DNA of 47,710 bases from Nostoc linckia z4. GTDB taxonomy: Bacteria; Cyanobacteriota; Cyanobacteriia; Cyanobacteriales; Nostocaceae. Position 1 is the stretch's first letter. Each line of letters starts with the position of its first letter. Under the pieces are notes generated by a model, which did not search any database, was not told the DNA's origin, and saw only the letters and a list, made by a program, of their open reading frames with translations. The DNA is taken from contig NZ_LAHA01000062.1 of the NCBI RefSeq assembly GCF_002608075.1, positions 1 through 47,710 on the forward strand. The letters run 5' to 3'. Below are positions 24,394 to 33,180 of the stretch, one piece after another. A program made the translations under genes and the position numbers.

Positions 24394-26217
24394 TTATTTT
24401 CGTTGAATTTGTTCAACTAGCTGCATAATTTCTTGATAATACTGAATATTTCCTTCTTGATAATACAAGTGTGCGGATTTCTGAAAATCCACAATTGCTT
24501 GTTGCAAATCACCTAAGTTTTGGTAGACATCTGCTCGTAGGATGTAAGCTGAAGCCCAATGAGGTTGACGTTTTAAAGCTTCGTTTAAGTCTGCTAAGGC
24601 TGAGTCGAAGTCTTCCAACAGAGAATAGCTACGCCCTCGATTGTACCAATCTTCAGGAAAGCTAGGGTCGATGGCAATTGCTTGAGTGTAATCTTTGATT
24701 GCACCATAATAGTCTTCTATGGCGTAGCGAGCATTAGCCCGATCGCTGTAAAATGCGGCAGATTGAGGATTGATTTGCAATGCTTGGGTATAATCTGCGA
24801 TCGCACTTTCATATTTTTCTAAAGCATAGTTGGTGGAAGCCCGGTTATAATAAGCTTCCACTAAATCAGGATTGATTGCTAAAGCTTTGTCATAATCTGC
24901 AATGGCTCCATGTTCATCTCCTAACAGACGACGGGCATTGCCCCGATTGCAGTAAGCTTGGGAAAAGTCAGGAATCAATTCTATGGCGATGGTGTTATCT
25001 GCAATTGCTCCTGGGAAATCTTGCAAAGCTTCACGGGCGATACCCCTACCGTAATAAGCTACGGCTAATTTATCATTAATCTGCAATGCCCTGTCGTAAT
25101 CTTTGATTGCTCCTTTATGATCTCCTATGGAACTACGAGCGGTGGCGCGATCGCAATATCCCTCAGCAAAATTAGGATTGAGTTGTAATAAACGATTACT
25201 ATCTTCAATAGCACTTTGATAATTTCCCAATCGACGCAGAGCATCGGCCCGAAAGCCGTATACTAAAGCTAGTGTGGGATTTTCTTGTAAAGCTCGGTCA
25301 TAATCTGCAATTGCACCTTCAAAATCTTCAAGGGTGCTTAGCACCAAACCGCGTTGGCAATATGCTTGCACATCATCGGGATTGAGTTTTAGCGCTTGAT
25401 TAAAATCTTTAATGGCTGCTTGATAATTTTGCAGGTGAGACAGAACTAAACCGCGATTATAATATGCACTGGCAAAGTTGGGGTTAATTTTTAAAGCGTG
25501 GTTGTAATCAGCCATCGCTTGTTCATAATCTCCCAGAGCATAATGGGCATTACCTCGGTTATGATAAGCCTCTGTTAAGTTAGGATCTAATTCTAATGCC
25601 CGGTGATGGTCGGCTATTGCTTCGTGATAATTTCCTAAAATATGATGAATGTTACCCAGATTGCTGTAGGCTGCGGCAAAACGGGGATGCCATTGTAAGG
25701 CTTCTTGAAAATCAGCGATCGCTCCTTGAGAATCCCCCCGATCTAAACGGGCTACACCGCGATTATGATAAGCATTGGCAATATCAACATTAATGTTATC
25801 AGCTAATTGAGCGCTGATTTCTATGGTTTGGATGTAATCGGCAATGGCTTTGTCGTAGTCTCCCAAAGCAAAGTAGGCATTTGCGCGACTGTGATAAGAT
25901 TGGGCGAGATTGGGGTCAATTGCCAATGCTTGGTTATGGTCAGCGATGGCTTGTTCGTAATCTCCTAGAAAGTAGCGTGCATTAGCGCGGTGATAGTAGG
26001 CTGTGGCAAAATTGGGATTGATTTCAATGGCGCGATTAAAATTGGCGATCGCACTGTGATAATCTGTGAGACTACTTGAAATAATTCCTCGATTATGGTA
26101 TGCTTCGGCGTAATTTGGATTGAGATTAATTGCTTGGGTGTAAGCTGTAACGGCTGCTTGGTATTCCCCTTGCAAATTTTTGTTTAATCCTTGGTGGAAA
26201 AAATCTTCAGCATTCAT
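24394..26217 (-). CDS. Large TPR-repeat protein
   Basis: This 607-residue protein consists almost wholly of about 17 tetratricopeptide repeats of 34 residues. The repeat pattern is seen from residue 3 (EDFFHQGLNKNLQGEYQAAV) to the end (LYYQEGNIQYYQEIMQLVEQ), with consensus AYxNRGxAxxxLGDYxxAIADYxxALxxxPN. It lacks signal peptide, membrane helix and any catalytic domain, so it is likely a cytoplasmic scaffold binding other proteins. The near-identical repeats mean copy number may vary between strains. Its upstream region runs into the distal end of CRISPR array 1. Partners are unknown. Confidence 0.9.
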   Translation of the reverse strand: MNAEDFFHQGLNKNLQGEYQAAVTAYTQAINLNPNYAEAYHNRGIISSSLTDYHSAIANFNRAIEINPNFATAYYHRANARYFLGDYEQAIADHNQALAIDPNLAQSYHSRANAYFALGDYDKAIADYIQTIEISAQLADNINVDIANAYHNRGVARLDRGDSQGAIADFQEALQWHPRFAAAYSNLGNIHHILGNYHEAIADHHRALELDPNLTEAYHNRGNAHYALGDYEQAMADYNHALKINPNFASAYYNRGLVLSHLQNYQAAIKDFNQALKLNPDDVQAYCQRGLVLSTLEDFEGAIADYDRALQENPTLALVYGFRADALRRLGNYQSAIEDSNRLLQLNPNFAEGYCDRATARSSIGDHKGAIKDYDRALQINDKLAVAYYGRGIAREALQDFPGAIADNTIAIELIPDFSQAYCNRGNARRLLGDEHGAIADYDKALAINPDLVEAYYNRASTNYALEKYESAIADYTQALQINPQSAAFYSDRANARYAIEDYYGAIKDYTQAIAIDPSFPEDWYNRGRSYSLLEDFDSALADLNEALKRQPHWASAYILRADVYQNLGDLQQAIVDFQKSAHLYYQEGNIQYYQEIMQLVEQIQRK

Positions 26218-26343
26218 AATAAATAATTTTTTTATTTATGATAAACGCTGACTTTGAAGCATGGGAATTTTTAATTATGATAATTTGAAAACCGTTTTCA
26301 GTTCTATTTTGCCTAGTGTTGAGATTTTTGGTTGTAATAGAGC

Positions 26344-26368
26344 GATCGGGTTTCATTGAAATTGAAAG
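26344..26368 (-). repeat. Decayed terminal CRISPR repeat of array 1
   Basis: Matches the 3'-terminal two thirds of the array 1 repeat as read on the plus strand (CGGGTTTCATT then ATTGAAAG) with substitutions and loss of the other end. It lies exactly one spacer length (33 bases) from the first intact repeat, as expected of the oldest, leader-distal repeat. Confidence 0.85.
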
Positions 26369-26401
26369 TTTGTCCTGTGGTTTGTTATATCTGCCATAGC
26401 T

Positions 26402-28331
26402 GTTTCAATCCCGTTGCCGGGTTTCATTTAATTGAAAGTCGCATCAGGCAAACCGGCCACTGAGTAAGTAGTTGAGCCGTTTCAATCCCGTTGCCGGGTT
26501 TCATTTAATTGAAAGGAATAGCCGAGACATCCTCAAGAACAAAATTATCGTGTTTCAATCCCGTTGCCGGGTTTCATTTAATTGAAAGATCACAATAGTT
26601 TTATTAGTAATCAGTTATCAGTGTTTCAATCCCGTTGCCGGGTTTGATTTAATTGAAAGTTAGAAATTCTTGAATCACGTAAAAACGGTAAAAATTGTTT
26701 CAATCCCGTTGCCGGGTTTCATTTAATTGAAAGTTAAAAGAGCAAGTGAGACAAGCACAAACAGAATTAAGTTTCAATCCCGTTGCCGGGTTTCATTTAA
26801 TTGAAAGTCACCACGAATTACAGATTGTCCCACCAGCAAAGAGTTTCAATCCCGTTGCCGGGTTTCATTTAATTGAAAGTCCTAGTCCAGTAGAGATAGC
26901 GCACATCAATGAAAGAGTTTCAATCCCGTTGCCGGGTTTCATTTAATTGAAAGTTCAGTCAGAAGCCCGAAGCAATGGCGGATACCTCAGTTTCAATCCC
27001 GTTGCCGGGTTTCATTTAATTGAAAGGGATCGCATTTGAAGGATTAGACGGAAGTGGTAAAACGTTTCAATCCCGTTGCCGGGTTTCATTTAATTGAAAG
27101 AATCAAGATAACTTTTGGGAGATGTCAGCCGAGAGTTTCAATCCCGTTGCCGGGTTTCATTTAATTGAAAGGGGTATATATTACTGAAAAACCAGAAAAC
27201 ATATTATCGTTTCAATCCCGTTGCCGGGTTTCATTTAATTGAAAGCTAGCACACCAATAAGCCCCTAATTGCCCTCTATATTGTTTCAATCCCGTTGCCG
27301 GGTTTCATTTAATTGAAAGTTTGGGGTTAACCGGGTATATAGAGATTTTATATAAGTGTTTCAATCCCGTTGCCGGGTTTCATTTAATTGAAAGCACTTA
27401 TATTTTATCTTTGTCCTAATCTTCTAGAGTTTCAATCCCGTTGCCGGGTTTCATTTAATTGAAAGTTATTTGGATTTGGTAATTACGAAATAGGAAGGTT
27501 ATGTTTCAATCCCGTTGCCGGGTTTCATTTAATTGAAAGGTTGTCATACATCAATCTCAGGTATAGAACTTAAAGTTTCAATCCCGTTGCCGGGTTTCAT
27601 TTAATTGAAAGCAAAGTACGGTATATAAGCTAGTGTTTCTAATGAAAGTTTCAATCCCGTTGCCGGGTTTCATTTAATTGAAAGTTATTTTCTTTATTAA
27701 TCCAGGGTGCAACTATACTGTTTCAATCCCGTTGCCGGGTTTCATTTAATTGAAAGAGTGTTTGCTGTTGACGTGCAAGCCGTTCGAGCGTGTGTTTCAA
27801 TCCCGTTGCCGGGTTTCATTTAATTGAAAGTTAAAGCGCTAGTAATTTGGGATGTAACTGTTGGTTTCAATCCCGTTGCCGGGTTTCATTTAATTGAAAG
27901 TTGTTAAATGTAAGACGTTTAAAGAGTGACTTTTTGTTTCAATCCCGTTGCCGGGTTTCATTTAATTGAAAGTCTGAACATAGACAACAGGATTTGAAAG
28001 CCTTGATTGAGTTTCAATCCCGTTGCCGGGTTTCATTTAATTGAAAGAAGTGTAGGTGTTAATTCAACCAATCGGCGAGATGTTTCAATCCCGTTGCCGG
28101 GTTTCATTTAATTGAAAGCACTTCCAACAGTAGGACAGATTTATCCAAGGTTAGTTTCAATCCCGTTGCCGGGTTTCATTTAATTGAAAGATGACGGCGG
28201 CTTGACATTCGGCACAGCAGAATGTTTCAATCCCGTTGCCGGGTTTCATTTAATTGAAAGCTGGAACGTGTAAAGCATTCCAGGGCTTTTTGATGTTTCA
28301 ATCCCGTTGCCGGGTTTCATTTAATTGAAAG
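26402..28331 (-). CRISPR. CRISPR array 1 (type I-D), 27 repeats, 26 spacers
   Basis: Twenty-seven 37-base repeats; on the plus strand each starts GTTTCAATCCCG and ends AATTGAAAG. Spacers are 33-40 bases. Transcription is leftward from the leader at 28332-28525, judged by the leader match with array 2 and by decay at the far end. In crRNA sense the repeat has a CCCG-GCAA-CGGG stem with a GNRA tetraloop and leaves an ATTGAAAC 8-base handle, typical of Cas6 processing. The repeat at 26623-26659 has one substitution (GATTT for CATTT). All repeats differ from array 2 at one base (A in crRNA sense, where array 2 has T). One spacer (27027-27063) reads as a thymidylate-kinase P-loop. Confidence 0.98.
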
Positions 28332-28525
28332 TCCGCCAGCCAGAACGTAGTTATAGGCCAAGTTCTAGAAGCAAATTTGGCGGGAGTGTTTTCAAAGTCG
28401 ATTTCAGCCGTTGTAAACAGCGAACTCAACAGAACTCAAAACGCTAAAAATATTCAATTGTCAAGGTTCTGACGATTTGGCGGGAGGTGGGGGGTTTTTG
28501 CCCGTGCTTTCCCCTGCCAAAAAAC
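28332..28525 (-). promoter_or_regulatory. Leader of CRISPR array 1
   Basis: About 194 bases next to the first repeat are an inverted copy of the array 2 leader (39571-39764), roughly 85% identical by eye. Shared landmarks in transcript sense are GGCAGGGGAAAGCACGGGC, CCCCCCACCTCCCGCC, CTTGACAATT, GAGTTCGCTGTTT and GTTCTGGCTGGCGGA at the repeat junction. TTGACA may be the -35 box; no -10 box is clear. Confidence 0.85.
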
Positions 28526-28544
28526 TTTACTAGCATTGTATTAG

Positions 28545-28580
28545 CATCATAATATTATTGTCTCCTGTTGTGGAAGTTGT
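28545..28580. repeat. Imperfect duplicate of the 3' end of cas2
   Basis: These 36 bases match 28610-28645, the end of cas2, at 32 positions. A GTCAACAATCAACAGTC tract lies between the copies, suggesting a repeat-mediated tandem duplication. Confidence 0.8.
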
Positions 28581-28611
28581 CAATCAACAGTCAACAATCA
28601 ACAGTCAAACA

Positions 28612-28905
28612 TCATAAGATTATCGTCTCCTGTTGTCGAGGTTGTTCGGAACCGTAGGTAATAGTCTTACGCACTGCGCCAGCATCCAACACATAGATAC
28701 GCACTGAATCTTCGGCTGGTTTAATCAACTTTTCAACTTGCACCTTGAGTTTCGCAAATTGTACGGCGGTCAAAAAACATTCAAATACGCTGTATTGCGT
28801 CCAAGTTCCGTAACCACAAAGCATTTTATGTAGTTTTGTTCGCCGCTTATTCGCCGCTTTACTATCGGGCAAATCGTAAATTACCAGATAAAACAAAGTA
28901 CTCAT
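28612..28905 (-). CDS. cas2: CRISPR-associated Cas2, adaptation subunit
   Basis: Cas2 bridges two Cas1 dimers in the integrase that inserts new spacers. The 97-residue product has the ferredoxin-like start STLFYLVIYDLPD with the family Asp11, then KRRTKLHKMLCGYGTWTQYSVFEC, matching Cas2. It overlaps cas1 by four bases (ATGA), so translation is coupled. It is the last gene of the operon; array 1's leader starts about 90 bases downstream on the same strand, so read-through from cas could add to array 1 transcription. The final codons lie in a 36-bp sequence that is duplicated just downstream. Confidence 0.96.
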   Translation of the reverse strand: MSTLFYLVIYDLPDSKAANKRRTKLHKMLCGYGTWTQYSVFECFLTAVQFAKLKVQVEKLIKPAEDSVRIYVLDAGAVRKTITYGSEQPRQQETIIL

Positions 28906-29879
28906 CGCAACGTCAGGGCTTTATAAGGTACGTTTTCTTGTAAATGCCGACTTAATAAACGTGCTTGCAATTCAATGGCACGGCGATAACTGCAACGATA
29001 GCCAAAGATGGGATGCTTAAACTCATCGTTCATTTTGCGTTCCCAGGCTTGCAAAAACTGTTTGCGTCCAGCTTCCGAAAGTCGATAAGCACCAAGATTA
29101 TCAGTGAAATCAGTAGGTTTGATTTCTTTGTGGGTGATAACCGAAAGAATTAAATTATCAGCAATTAAGGGGCGAAATTCTTCCATTAAATCGAGAACCA
29201 TTGCGGGTTGTCCTCTGGTGGCTTCGTGCAAATAACCAACGTAGGGGTCTAAACCAGCCATGTGTACCGCAGCCGTTACCTGCACTTGCAAAAGTCCATA
29301 GGCAAACCCCAATAACGCGTTTACCGCATCAGTGGGAGGACGGCGATTTCTGCCATTAAATGACCATTGTTCCTCAAGCATCGCCGACCAAGCCGCAAAA
29401 TATTCTCGCGCCGCTAACCCTTCCACGCCGCGTACTTCATCGAGAGTTGTTTGTTCTTTGACTAACTGCTTGCGAGATTTTAGCGGATTGTCTTTTTGCT
29501 GGTGGCGGTATAAAACATTATATTGATTGTGGATTTTGCCAATGACGATAGTTTTTACAATTTCCAAACGATGGGCAGCGTCACAGTAAGCAGCATACTG
29601 CGCCAGCCGCAGCTGACCGTTACGCGAGTATCCAGGAAGCGCCGAACCCAAGTATTTACCGAAGCCAGAAAGGTAATGTACGGGCATTCCCAATTCCAAA
29701 GCATACACCAAAGCATCACCAGTAATTTGAGGATTTCCCATTAACACCACTTGTTCGATAGTTTGGGCAGCAACGGATTTTTTCTCCCAGTTGCCATCTT
29801 CTTGTTTTAAGGCGACTTTAAAAGCTTCGGCGGCTTTACTTAAAACTGCATCGGGTTGAGTTACATAAAGAATAGACAT
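28902..29879 (-). CDS. cas1: CRISPR-associated Cas1 integrase, subtype I-D
   Basis: Cas1 is the metal-dependent integrase of spacer acquisition. The 325-residue protein has the N-terminal beta domain (MSILYVTQPDAVL) and the C-terminal helical catalytic domain with Glu153 (RGVEGLAAREYF), His218 (GLDPYVGYLHE) and the acidic cluster DLMEEFRP (about 230-237). AAGGAA four bases before the ATG supports the start. It is coupled to cas2 and lies 530 bases after cas4; that gap holds a palindromic element and a 21-bp tandem repeat, so the adaptation pair may need its own promoter. Confidence 0.97.
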   Translation of the reverse strand: MSILYVTQPDAVLSKAAEAFKVALKQEDGNWEKKSVAAQTIEQVVLMGNPQITGDALVYALELGMPVHYLSGFGKYLGSALPGYSRNGQLRLAQYAAYCDAAHRLEIVKTIVIGKIHNQYNVLYRHQQKDNPLKSRKQLVKEQTTLDEVRGVEGLAAREYFAAWSAMLEEQWSFNGRNRRPPTDAVNALLGFAYGLLQVQVTAAVHMAGLDPYVGYLHEATRGQPAMVLDLMEEFRPLIADNLILSVITHKEIKPTDFTDNLGAYRLSEAGRKQFLQAWERKMNDEFKHPIFGYRCSYRRAIELQARLLSRHLQENVPYKALTLR

Positions 29880-30029
29880 GTTTTTCCTTTGTTTGTAATT
29901 GTTTAAAACCTAACCCCCCTAGCCTCCTTCCTTACGAGGGAATGGGGGATTTAGTTAAAGCGTCTCTCTTTGTAGAGAAAAGGTTTGGAGAGGGTTTTTC
30001 TAGATAAGAGTAAAAAGTCAGGCATAAGG

Positions 30030-30163
30030 TAGTAGCGTGACAAGGCTAAAATATTGCAATAAATTTTATTGTGGGATGGGTGTCCTCACCCGTCCGGGCG
30101 GGCAAGATGCCCACCCCACAAGAGCTAAATCTTATGCACTAATTTAGCTAGGACACGCTAGTA
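30030..30163. mobile_element. Palindromic MITE-like element, copy A
   Basis: Imperfect terminal inverted repeats (TAGTAGCGTGACAAGGCTAA left; GCTAGGACACGCTAGTA right, 16 of 21 matching) flank a strong central palindrome containing GTCCGGGCGGGCAAGATGCC. Copy B at 32981-33112 has the same ends but the centre in the opposite orientation. Confidence 0.65.
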
Positions 30164-30186
30164 GGTAAGTTAATTTTTGCGAGTCT

Positions 30187-30354
30187 ATGCAACAAAGGTG
30201 CAGGTCGATGCAATAAAGGTGCAGCTTGATGCAACAAAGATGCAGCTTGATGCAACAAAGGTGCAGCTTGATGCAACAAAGGTGTAGCTTGATGCAACAA
30301 AGGTGCAGGTTGATGCAACAAAGGTGCAGGTTGATGCAACAAAGGTGCAGGTCG
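30187..30354. repeat. 21-bp tandem repeat, eight units, between cas4 and cas1
   Basis: Eight consecutive units of 21 bases start ATGCAACAAAGGTGCAG and end YTG or TCG. Differences are limited to a few positions per unit. The unit is a multiple of three, so every frame repeats as a heptapeptide (LLHQ(P/A)AP on the minus strand). Confidence 0.92.
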
Positions 30355-30409
30355 AGAGAACGTGTATACCGTAGTTTGTAAAAAGAGAAAACGGAAAAGA
30401 GAGATTTAG

Positions 30410-31030
30410 TTAAAGCTTCTCTCCTTGCAGGGCAGCAGTTTGGAGAGGAGTTTCCAAACGTAATTTTTTGATTTCTTTAGGCAAGCAAATATTCTGCAAA
30501 CTGCAATCTCGACATTTTTTCGGATGTTCAATTGGTGGTGGCATTGCTTTATCAATGGCAGCCCGCGCCGCCTGAATTGCTTGTTCTGTGGCTTGTCGCA
30601 GTTCTGGTGTAAAATTTACACGTTCCCGGCGGCGGTTAGCGTAGTAAAAAATTTCACCATAGGGAATGGTATCTTTGGTGCGTTCTTCCAAACACAAAGC
30701 CGCAGCGCAGAGTTGAAAATGGTCGTTGAGGTGGTTTGCCATGCGTCCCTTTTTGAATTCCAAAGGAACTAGCTGGTTGTCTTGTGCTTCAACCGCGTCG
30801 ATGATACCGTTGATGAAGAGGCGATGGCACCACACCCACTGATGTCGATAAATTACCTTATCACCCTCAACATATCTCCCTTCATCATCAACATTGCGGT
30901 GCAAATGCCGACCAATAATAATATGTTCATTATCTGCATTTTCCCCAAGTTCGTATTCCAGAAAAAAACGTCGCGGGCAATATTCCCAAGCATTTAAATA
31001 AGCAAGTGGTAAATAGTACTGTTCCTTCAT
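30410..31030 (-). CDS. cas4: CRISPR-associated Cas4 nuclease
   Basis: Cas4 trims prespacers and selects those with a correct PAM before Cas1-Cas2 integrates them. The 206-residue protein has Cys18 (NAWEYCPRRFFLEY) and Cys173, Cys176, Cys182 (KCRDCSLQNIC), the four iron-sulphur ligands, around a RecB-type core: Asp78 (NGIIDAVE), Glu91/Lys93 (PLEFKKG) and HFQL. GAGGTG seven bases before the ATG supports the start. The last residues (RLETPLQTAALQGEKL) are encoded by a dispersed repeat whose second copy lies near 29940-30000, so the native C-terminus was replaced. It follows cas6 by 317 bases of repeat DNA. Confidence 0.95.
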   Translation of the reverse strand: MKEQYYLPLAYLNAWEYCPRRFFLEYELGENADNEHIIIGRHLHRNVDDEGRYVEGDKVIYRHQWVWCHRLFINGIIDAVEAQDNQLVPLEFKKGRMANHLNDHFQLCAAALCLEERTKDTIPYGEIFYYANRRRERVNFTPELRQATEQAIQAARAAIDKAMPPPIEHPKKCRDCSLQNICLPKEIKKLRLETPLQTAALQGEKL

Positions 31031-31347
31031 TTCACATTCACCTCAAAACCTGAAAAAACCTCTTAGAGTGTTCCAAAAAATAAATGATCCAAAACCTGTC
31101 ATTGCAAGCGAAGCGAAGCAATCCCAGTCATTGCGATTGCTTCGCTTTGCTCTCTACGAGACGCTACGCGAACGCAATGACAATTGGGCATTTTATTACT
31201 TGGAGTACTCTTAAACTCTTATTTCTCCCTGTCCTCTGTCTTGAAAAGTTCAGATGCCTGCGGCAACCCCTTCGGTGTACGCCGGAAGCCGGCGCTCCGA
31301 CTTTTCGCTGCGTCCTCTGCGGTAGCCTGCGGCAAGCCGCTCCGCGT
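31031..31347. repeat. Gap between cas6 and cas4 with palindromic repeats
   Basis: An inverted-repeat element at 31098-31181 begins GTCATTGCAAGCGAAGC and ends GAACGCAATGAC. At 31310-31350 lies a GCGGTAGCCTGCGGCAAGCC repeat shared with the 3' end of pncB; it supplies the cas6 stop. No coding region is seen. Confidence 0.65.
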
Positions 31348-32208
31348 CTACGATTTTTCATCACCTTTGCGTAAATACTGACGAGGCTTTTGCTTATAAC
31401 TTTGAATTCCCAATTGCGTCTGTCCCATTCCCATAGCTGTTTTGCGTCCTACCCCAGCAAAGAAAGCAAAATTCGCCAAAATAGTCGCCATCTTTGCCAT
31501 TTCAGCATCACTAAATCGATAGCGTACCCAACCTTGCGCCCCAACTTCCGTTCCTCCTTCCATCTTCAGGGCATAAGTTTTCAGTTCGTAGGCTGTCACC
31601 AAAGCATTCCATTCACAATTTGGAAGCTGATATTGTTCCGGTGCAAAAATATTCCACCGCCGATGCAGCGAATTAAACACTAATTCCGGTAGCGGAAATG
31701 TCTGCACTGCTTGATTTTGTTTAAAACTTGTAGCCGATAAAAAATGCAATTCAATATCATTTAACACCTGTGGCGGATTTGATAATAAAGCATAATCAGC
31801 CGCACCTGCTAGTTGATGCGTTCCCGGTAATGCATAGATTTGACGCAAGATAAACGGGAAATTTGCTAACACCAAAGATTGAGTTTCTGATAGTTCAAAT
31901 CCCCGCATCAATGGTTCAACTAAAGCGCCATCCAATAAACCAATACGAAAATAAAAATAATCTCCCACACGCACCCCACCTTGACGACGATTTCCCAACA
32001 AAGGCGAAATAGTCAATGGTGAATTTTGACTTGCATGGATACTTTCCGCTACAGATGGATTTGCAGTTGCTAACCATTTGAGTACTAAGGCGTGTAACGC
32101 ACGAGATAAAGTAGGGGGAATTTCTCCCACATCCGCAGCTGCAAGTTCAACAACGATTGAATGTAATGTCGAAAATTTAGGCTGTGGCAACAACGTTTCC
32201 TGCTCCAT
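31348..32208 (-). CDS. cas6: CRISPR-associated Cas6 crRNA endoribonuclease
   Basis: Cas6 cuts the repeat at the base of its hairpin to release crRNAs with an 8-base handle. The 286-residue product has the two-ferredoxin-fold length of Cas6 and the C-terminal glycine-rich loop FAGVGRKTAMGMGQ. N-terminal residues HSIVVELAAADVGEIPPTLS are typical of cyanobacterial I-D Cas6. AGGAG six bases before the ATG supports the start, which overlaps the csc1 end by 32 bases. Expected substrate: the CCCG-GCAA-CGGG hairpin of both arrays. The stop codon lies in a dispersed repeat. Confidence 0.92.
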   Translation of the reverse strand: MEQETLLPQPKFSTLHSIVVELAAADVGEIPPTLSRALHALVLKWLATANPSVAESIHASQNSPLTISPLLGNRRQGGVRVGDYFYFRIGLLDGALVEPLMRGFELSETQSLVLANFPFILRQIYALPGTHQLAGAADYALLSNPPQVLNDIELHFLSATSFKQNQAVQTFPLPELVFNSLHRRWNIFAPEQYQLPNCEWNALVTAYELKTYALKMEGGTEVGAQGWVRYRFSDAEMAKMATILANFAFFAGVGRKTAMGMGQTQLGIQSYKQKPRQYLRKGDEKS

Positions 32209-32959
32209 AAAATACTCCTGTTGGTAGATGAATTTCTTCTGGTAATTGTTGATGACTTAGTGTTGATTTAAAATCTTGCCAATCATCTTTTTTAGTTGTT
32301 AAATATTCACCGCGTAACTGTGCCTGACTTACTAAACTCACAGGAGGCATGACAATGCGGTTATAAAGTAGTATGCGAGTATGACTTGGCAAATCTAAGG
32401 GATTTAAAGGATGCAAGCAAGTGTAATCACCAGATTTATTTTGAATCACTTGCTCAGGAATTTTGATTGCTTCAACTCTGATTTTAGAAGCCCATTTACC
32501 CAAACGTATCCAACGTGGTATTTTAATAGTCTCTGGAGCGATAATATAAGTGCGATATTGACTACCAACAGCTAATTCTTTAGCTCTACCGTAATTAATT
32601 GGATAATTTTTTTCTGCACCTTTATCACCAAATTGTTTTGATTTGCCATAATACCCGACTTGAGCCGCTTTAAAAGTATTAATTTGATAAGACCAACTAA
32701 TAGGCTGAGCAGGAAATATATAAATTCCCGCTTGATTTAGATGTAGTAGATTTTGTTCGGCGGTTGCATCTAAATATGTTGGTTTTTGTGCCAATTCTCC
32801 TTGCAATCGATATGGTTGGGGAATGTAATTAATAGTGAAAAGTGCAAAACTTAGTCCCCAATTGTGTAAATATTTTTCAGTTTCATAGAGAATTCCCATT
32901 TCCCGCGTAGCGAAGAAAACGTTATCATGTAACGTCAATGTACAATGATATAATGCCAT
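32177..32959 (-). CDS. csc1: Csc1 (Cas5d), type I-D effector subunit
   Basis: Csc1 is the Cas5 of the I-D complex and binds the 5' handle of crRNA. The 260-residue product starts MALYHCTLTLHDNVFFATRE and continues GILYETEKYLHNWGLSFALF, which matches the family. I start it at 32959: a longer frame reaches 33073, but the extra residues (MWDGCPHPSGRARCPPHKSL) are translated from the palindromic element at 32981-33112. It overlaps cas6 by 32 bases. Further landmarks are QPISWSYQINTF and CLHPLNPLDLP. Confidence 0.92.
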   Translation of the reverse strand: MALYHCTLTLHDNVFFATREMGILYETEKYLHNWGLSFALFTINYIPQPYRLQGELAQKPTYLDATAEQNLLHLNQAGIYIFPAQPISWSYQINTFKAAQVGYYGKSKQFGDKGAEKNYPINYGRAKELAVGSQYRTYIIAPETIKIPRWIRLGKWASKIRVEAIKIPEQVIQNKSGDYTCLHPLNPLDLPSHTRILLYNRIVMPPVSLVSQAQLRGEYLTTKKDDWQDFKSTLSHQQLPEEIHLPTGVFYGAGNVVATA

Positions 32960-33180
32960 AAGAAGTAAGTTTTGATTTTGTAGTAGCGTGACAAAGCTAA
33001 AATAGTGCATTAATAAACTCTTGTGGGGTGGGCATCTTGCCCGCCCGGACGGGTGAGGACACCCATCCCACAATCAAATCTATTCCAACATTTAAGGCTA
33101 GACACGCTAGTAGGGTGCGTTAGCCTACGGCATAACGCACCTTAATTTATCGATGGTGCGTTACTACGAGGAGAAAATAA
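32960..33180. repeat. Gap between csc2 and csc1 with palindromic repeats
   Basis: Contains palindromic element copy B (32981-33112) and, adjoining it, a GGTGCGTTAGCCTACGGC repeat (33114-33146) of the family also at 13163-13252. These separate csc2 from csc1 by 221 bases. Confidence 0.7.
32981..33112. mobile_element. Palindromic MITE-like element, copy B
   Basis: Ends TAGTAGCGTGACAAAGCTAA and GCTAGACACGCTAGTA match those of copy A (30030-30163), whereas the central palindrome (GGCATCTTGCCCGCCCGGAC) is inverted relative to copy A. It sits directly upstream of csc1. Confidence 0.65.

Larger units (their letters stand above)
29880..30409. other. Repeat-filled gap between cas4 and cas1
   Basis: Holds, from left, a repeat similar to the 3' end of cas4 (about 29940-30000), the palindromic element at 30030-30163 and the 21-bp tandem repeat at 30187-30354. 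An open frame on the minus strand through the tandem repeat encodes LLHQAAP heptads, but no gene is supported. Confidence 0.6.

Noticed and set aside
26746..26946. Open frames through CRISPR repeats (FNPVAGFHLIE repeats), here and at several places in 40441-42782
   Set aside because: They are translations of repeat and spacer DNA; the repeated peptide follows from the 37-base repeat and there is no gene context.
30148..30342. 64-residue frame encoding LLHQ(P/A)AP heptads
   Set aside because: It is produced by the 21-bp tandem repeat, lacks a ribosome site, and all frames of such a repeat tend to stay open.
32960..33073. Upstream extension of csc1 (MWDGCPHPSGRARCPP)
   Set aside because: Encoded by the palindromic element copy B and absent from the family; the ATG at 32959 matches known Csc1 starts.
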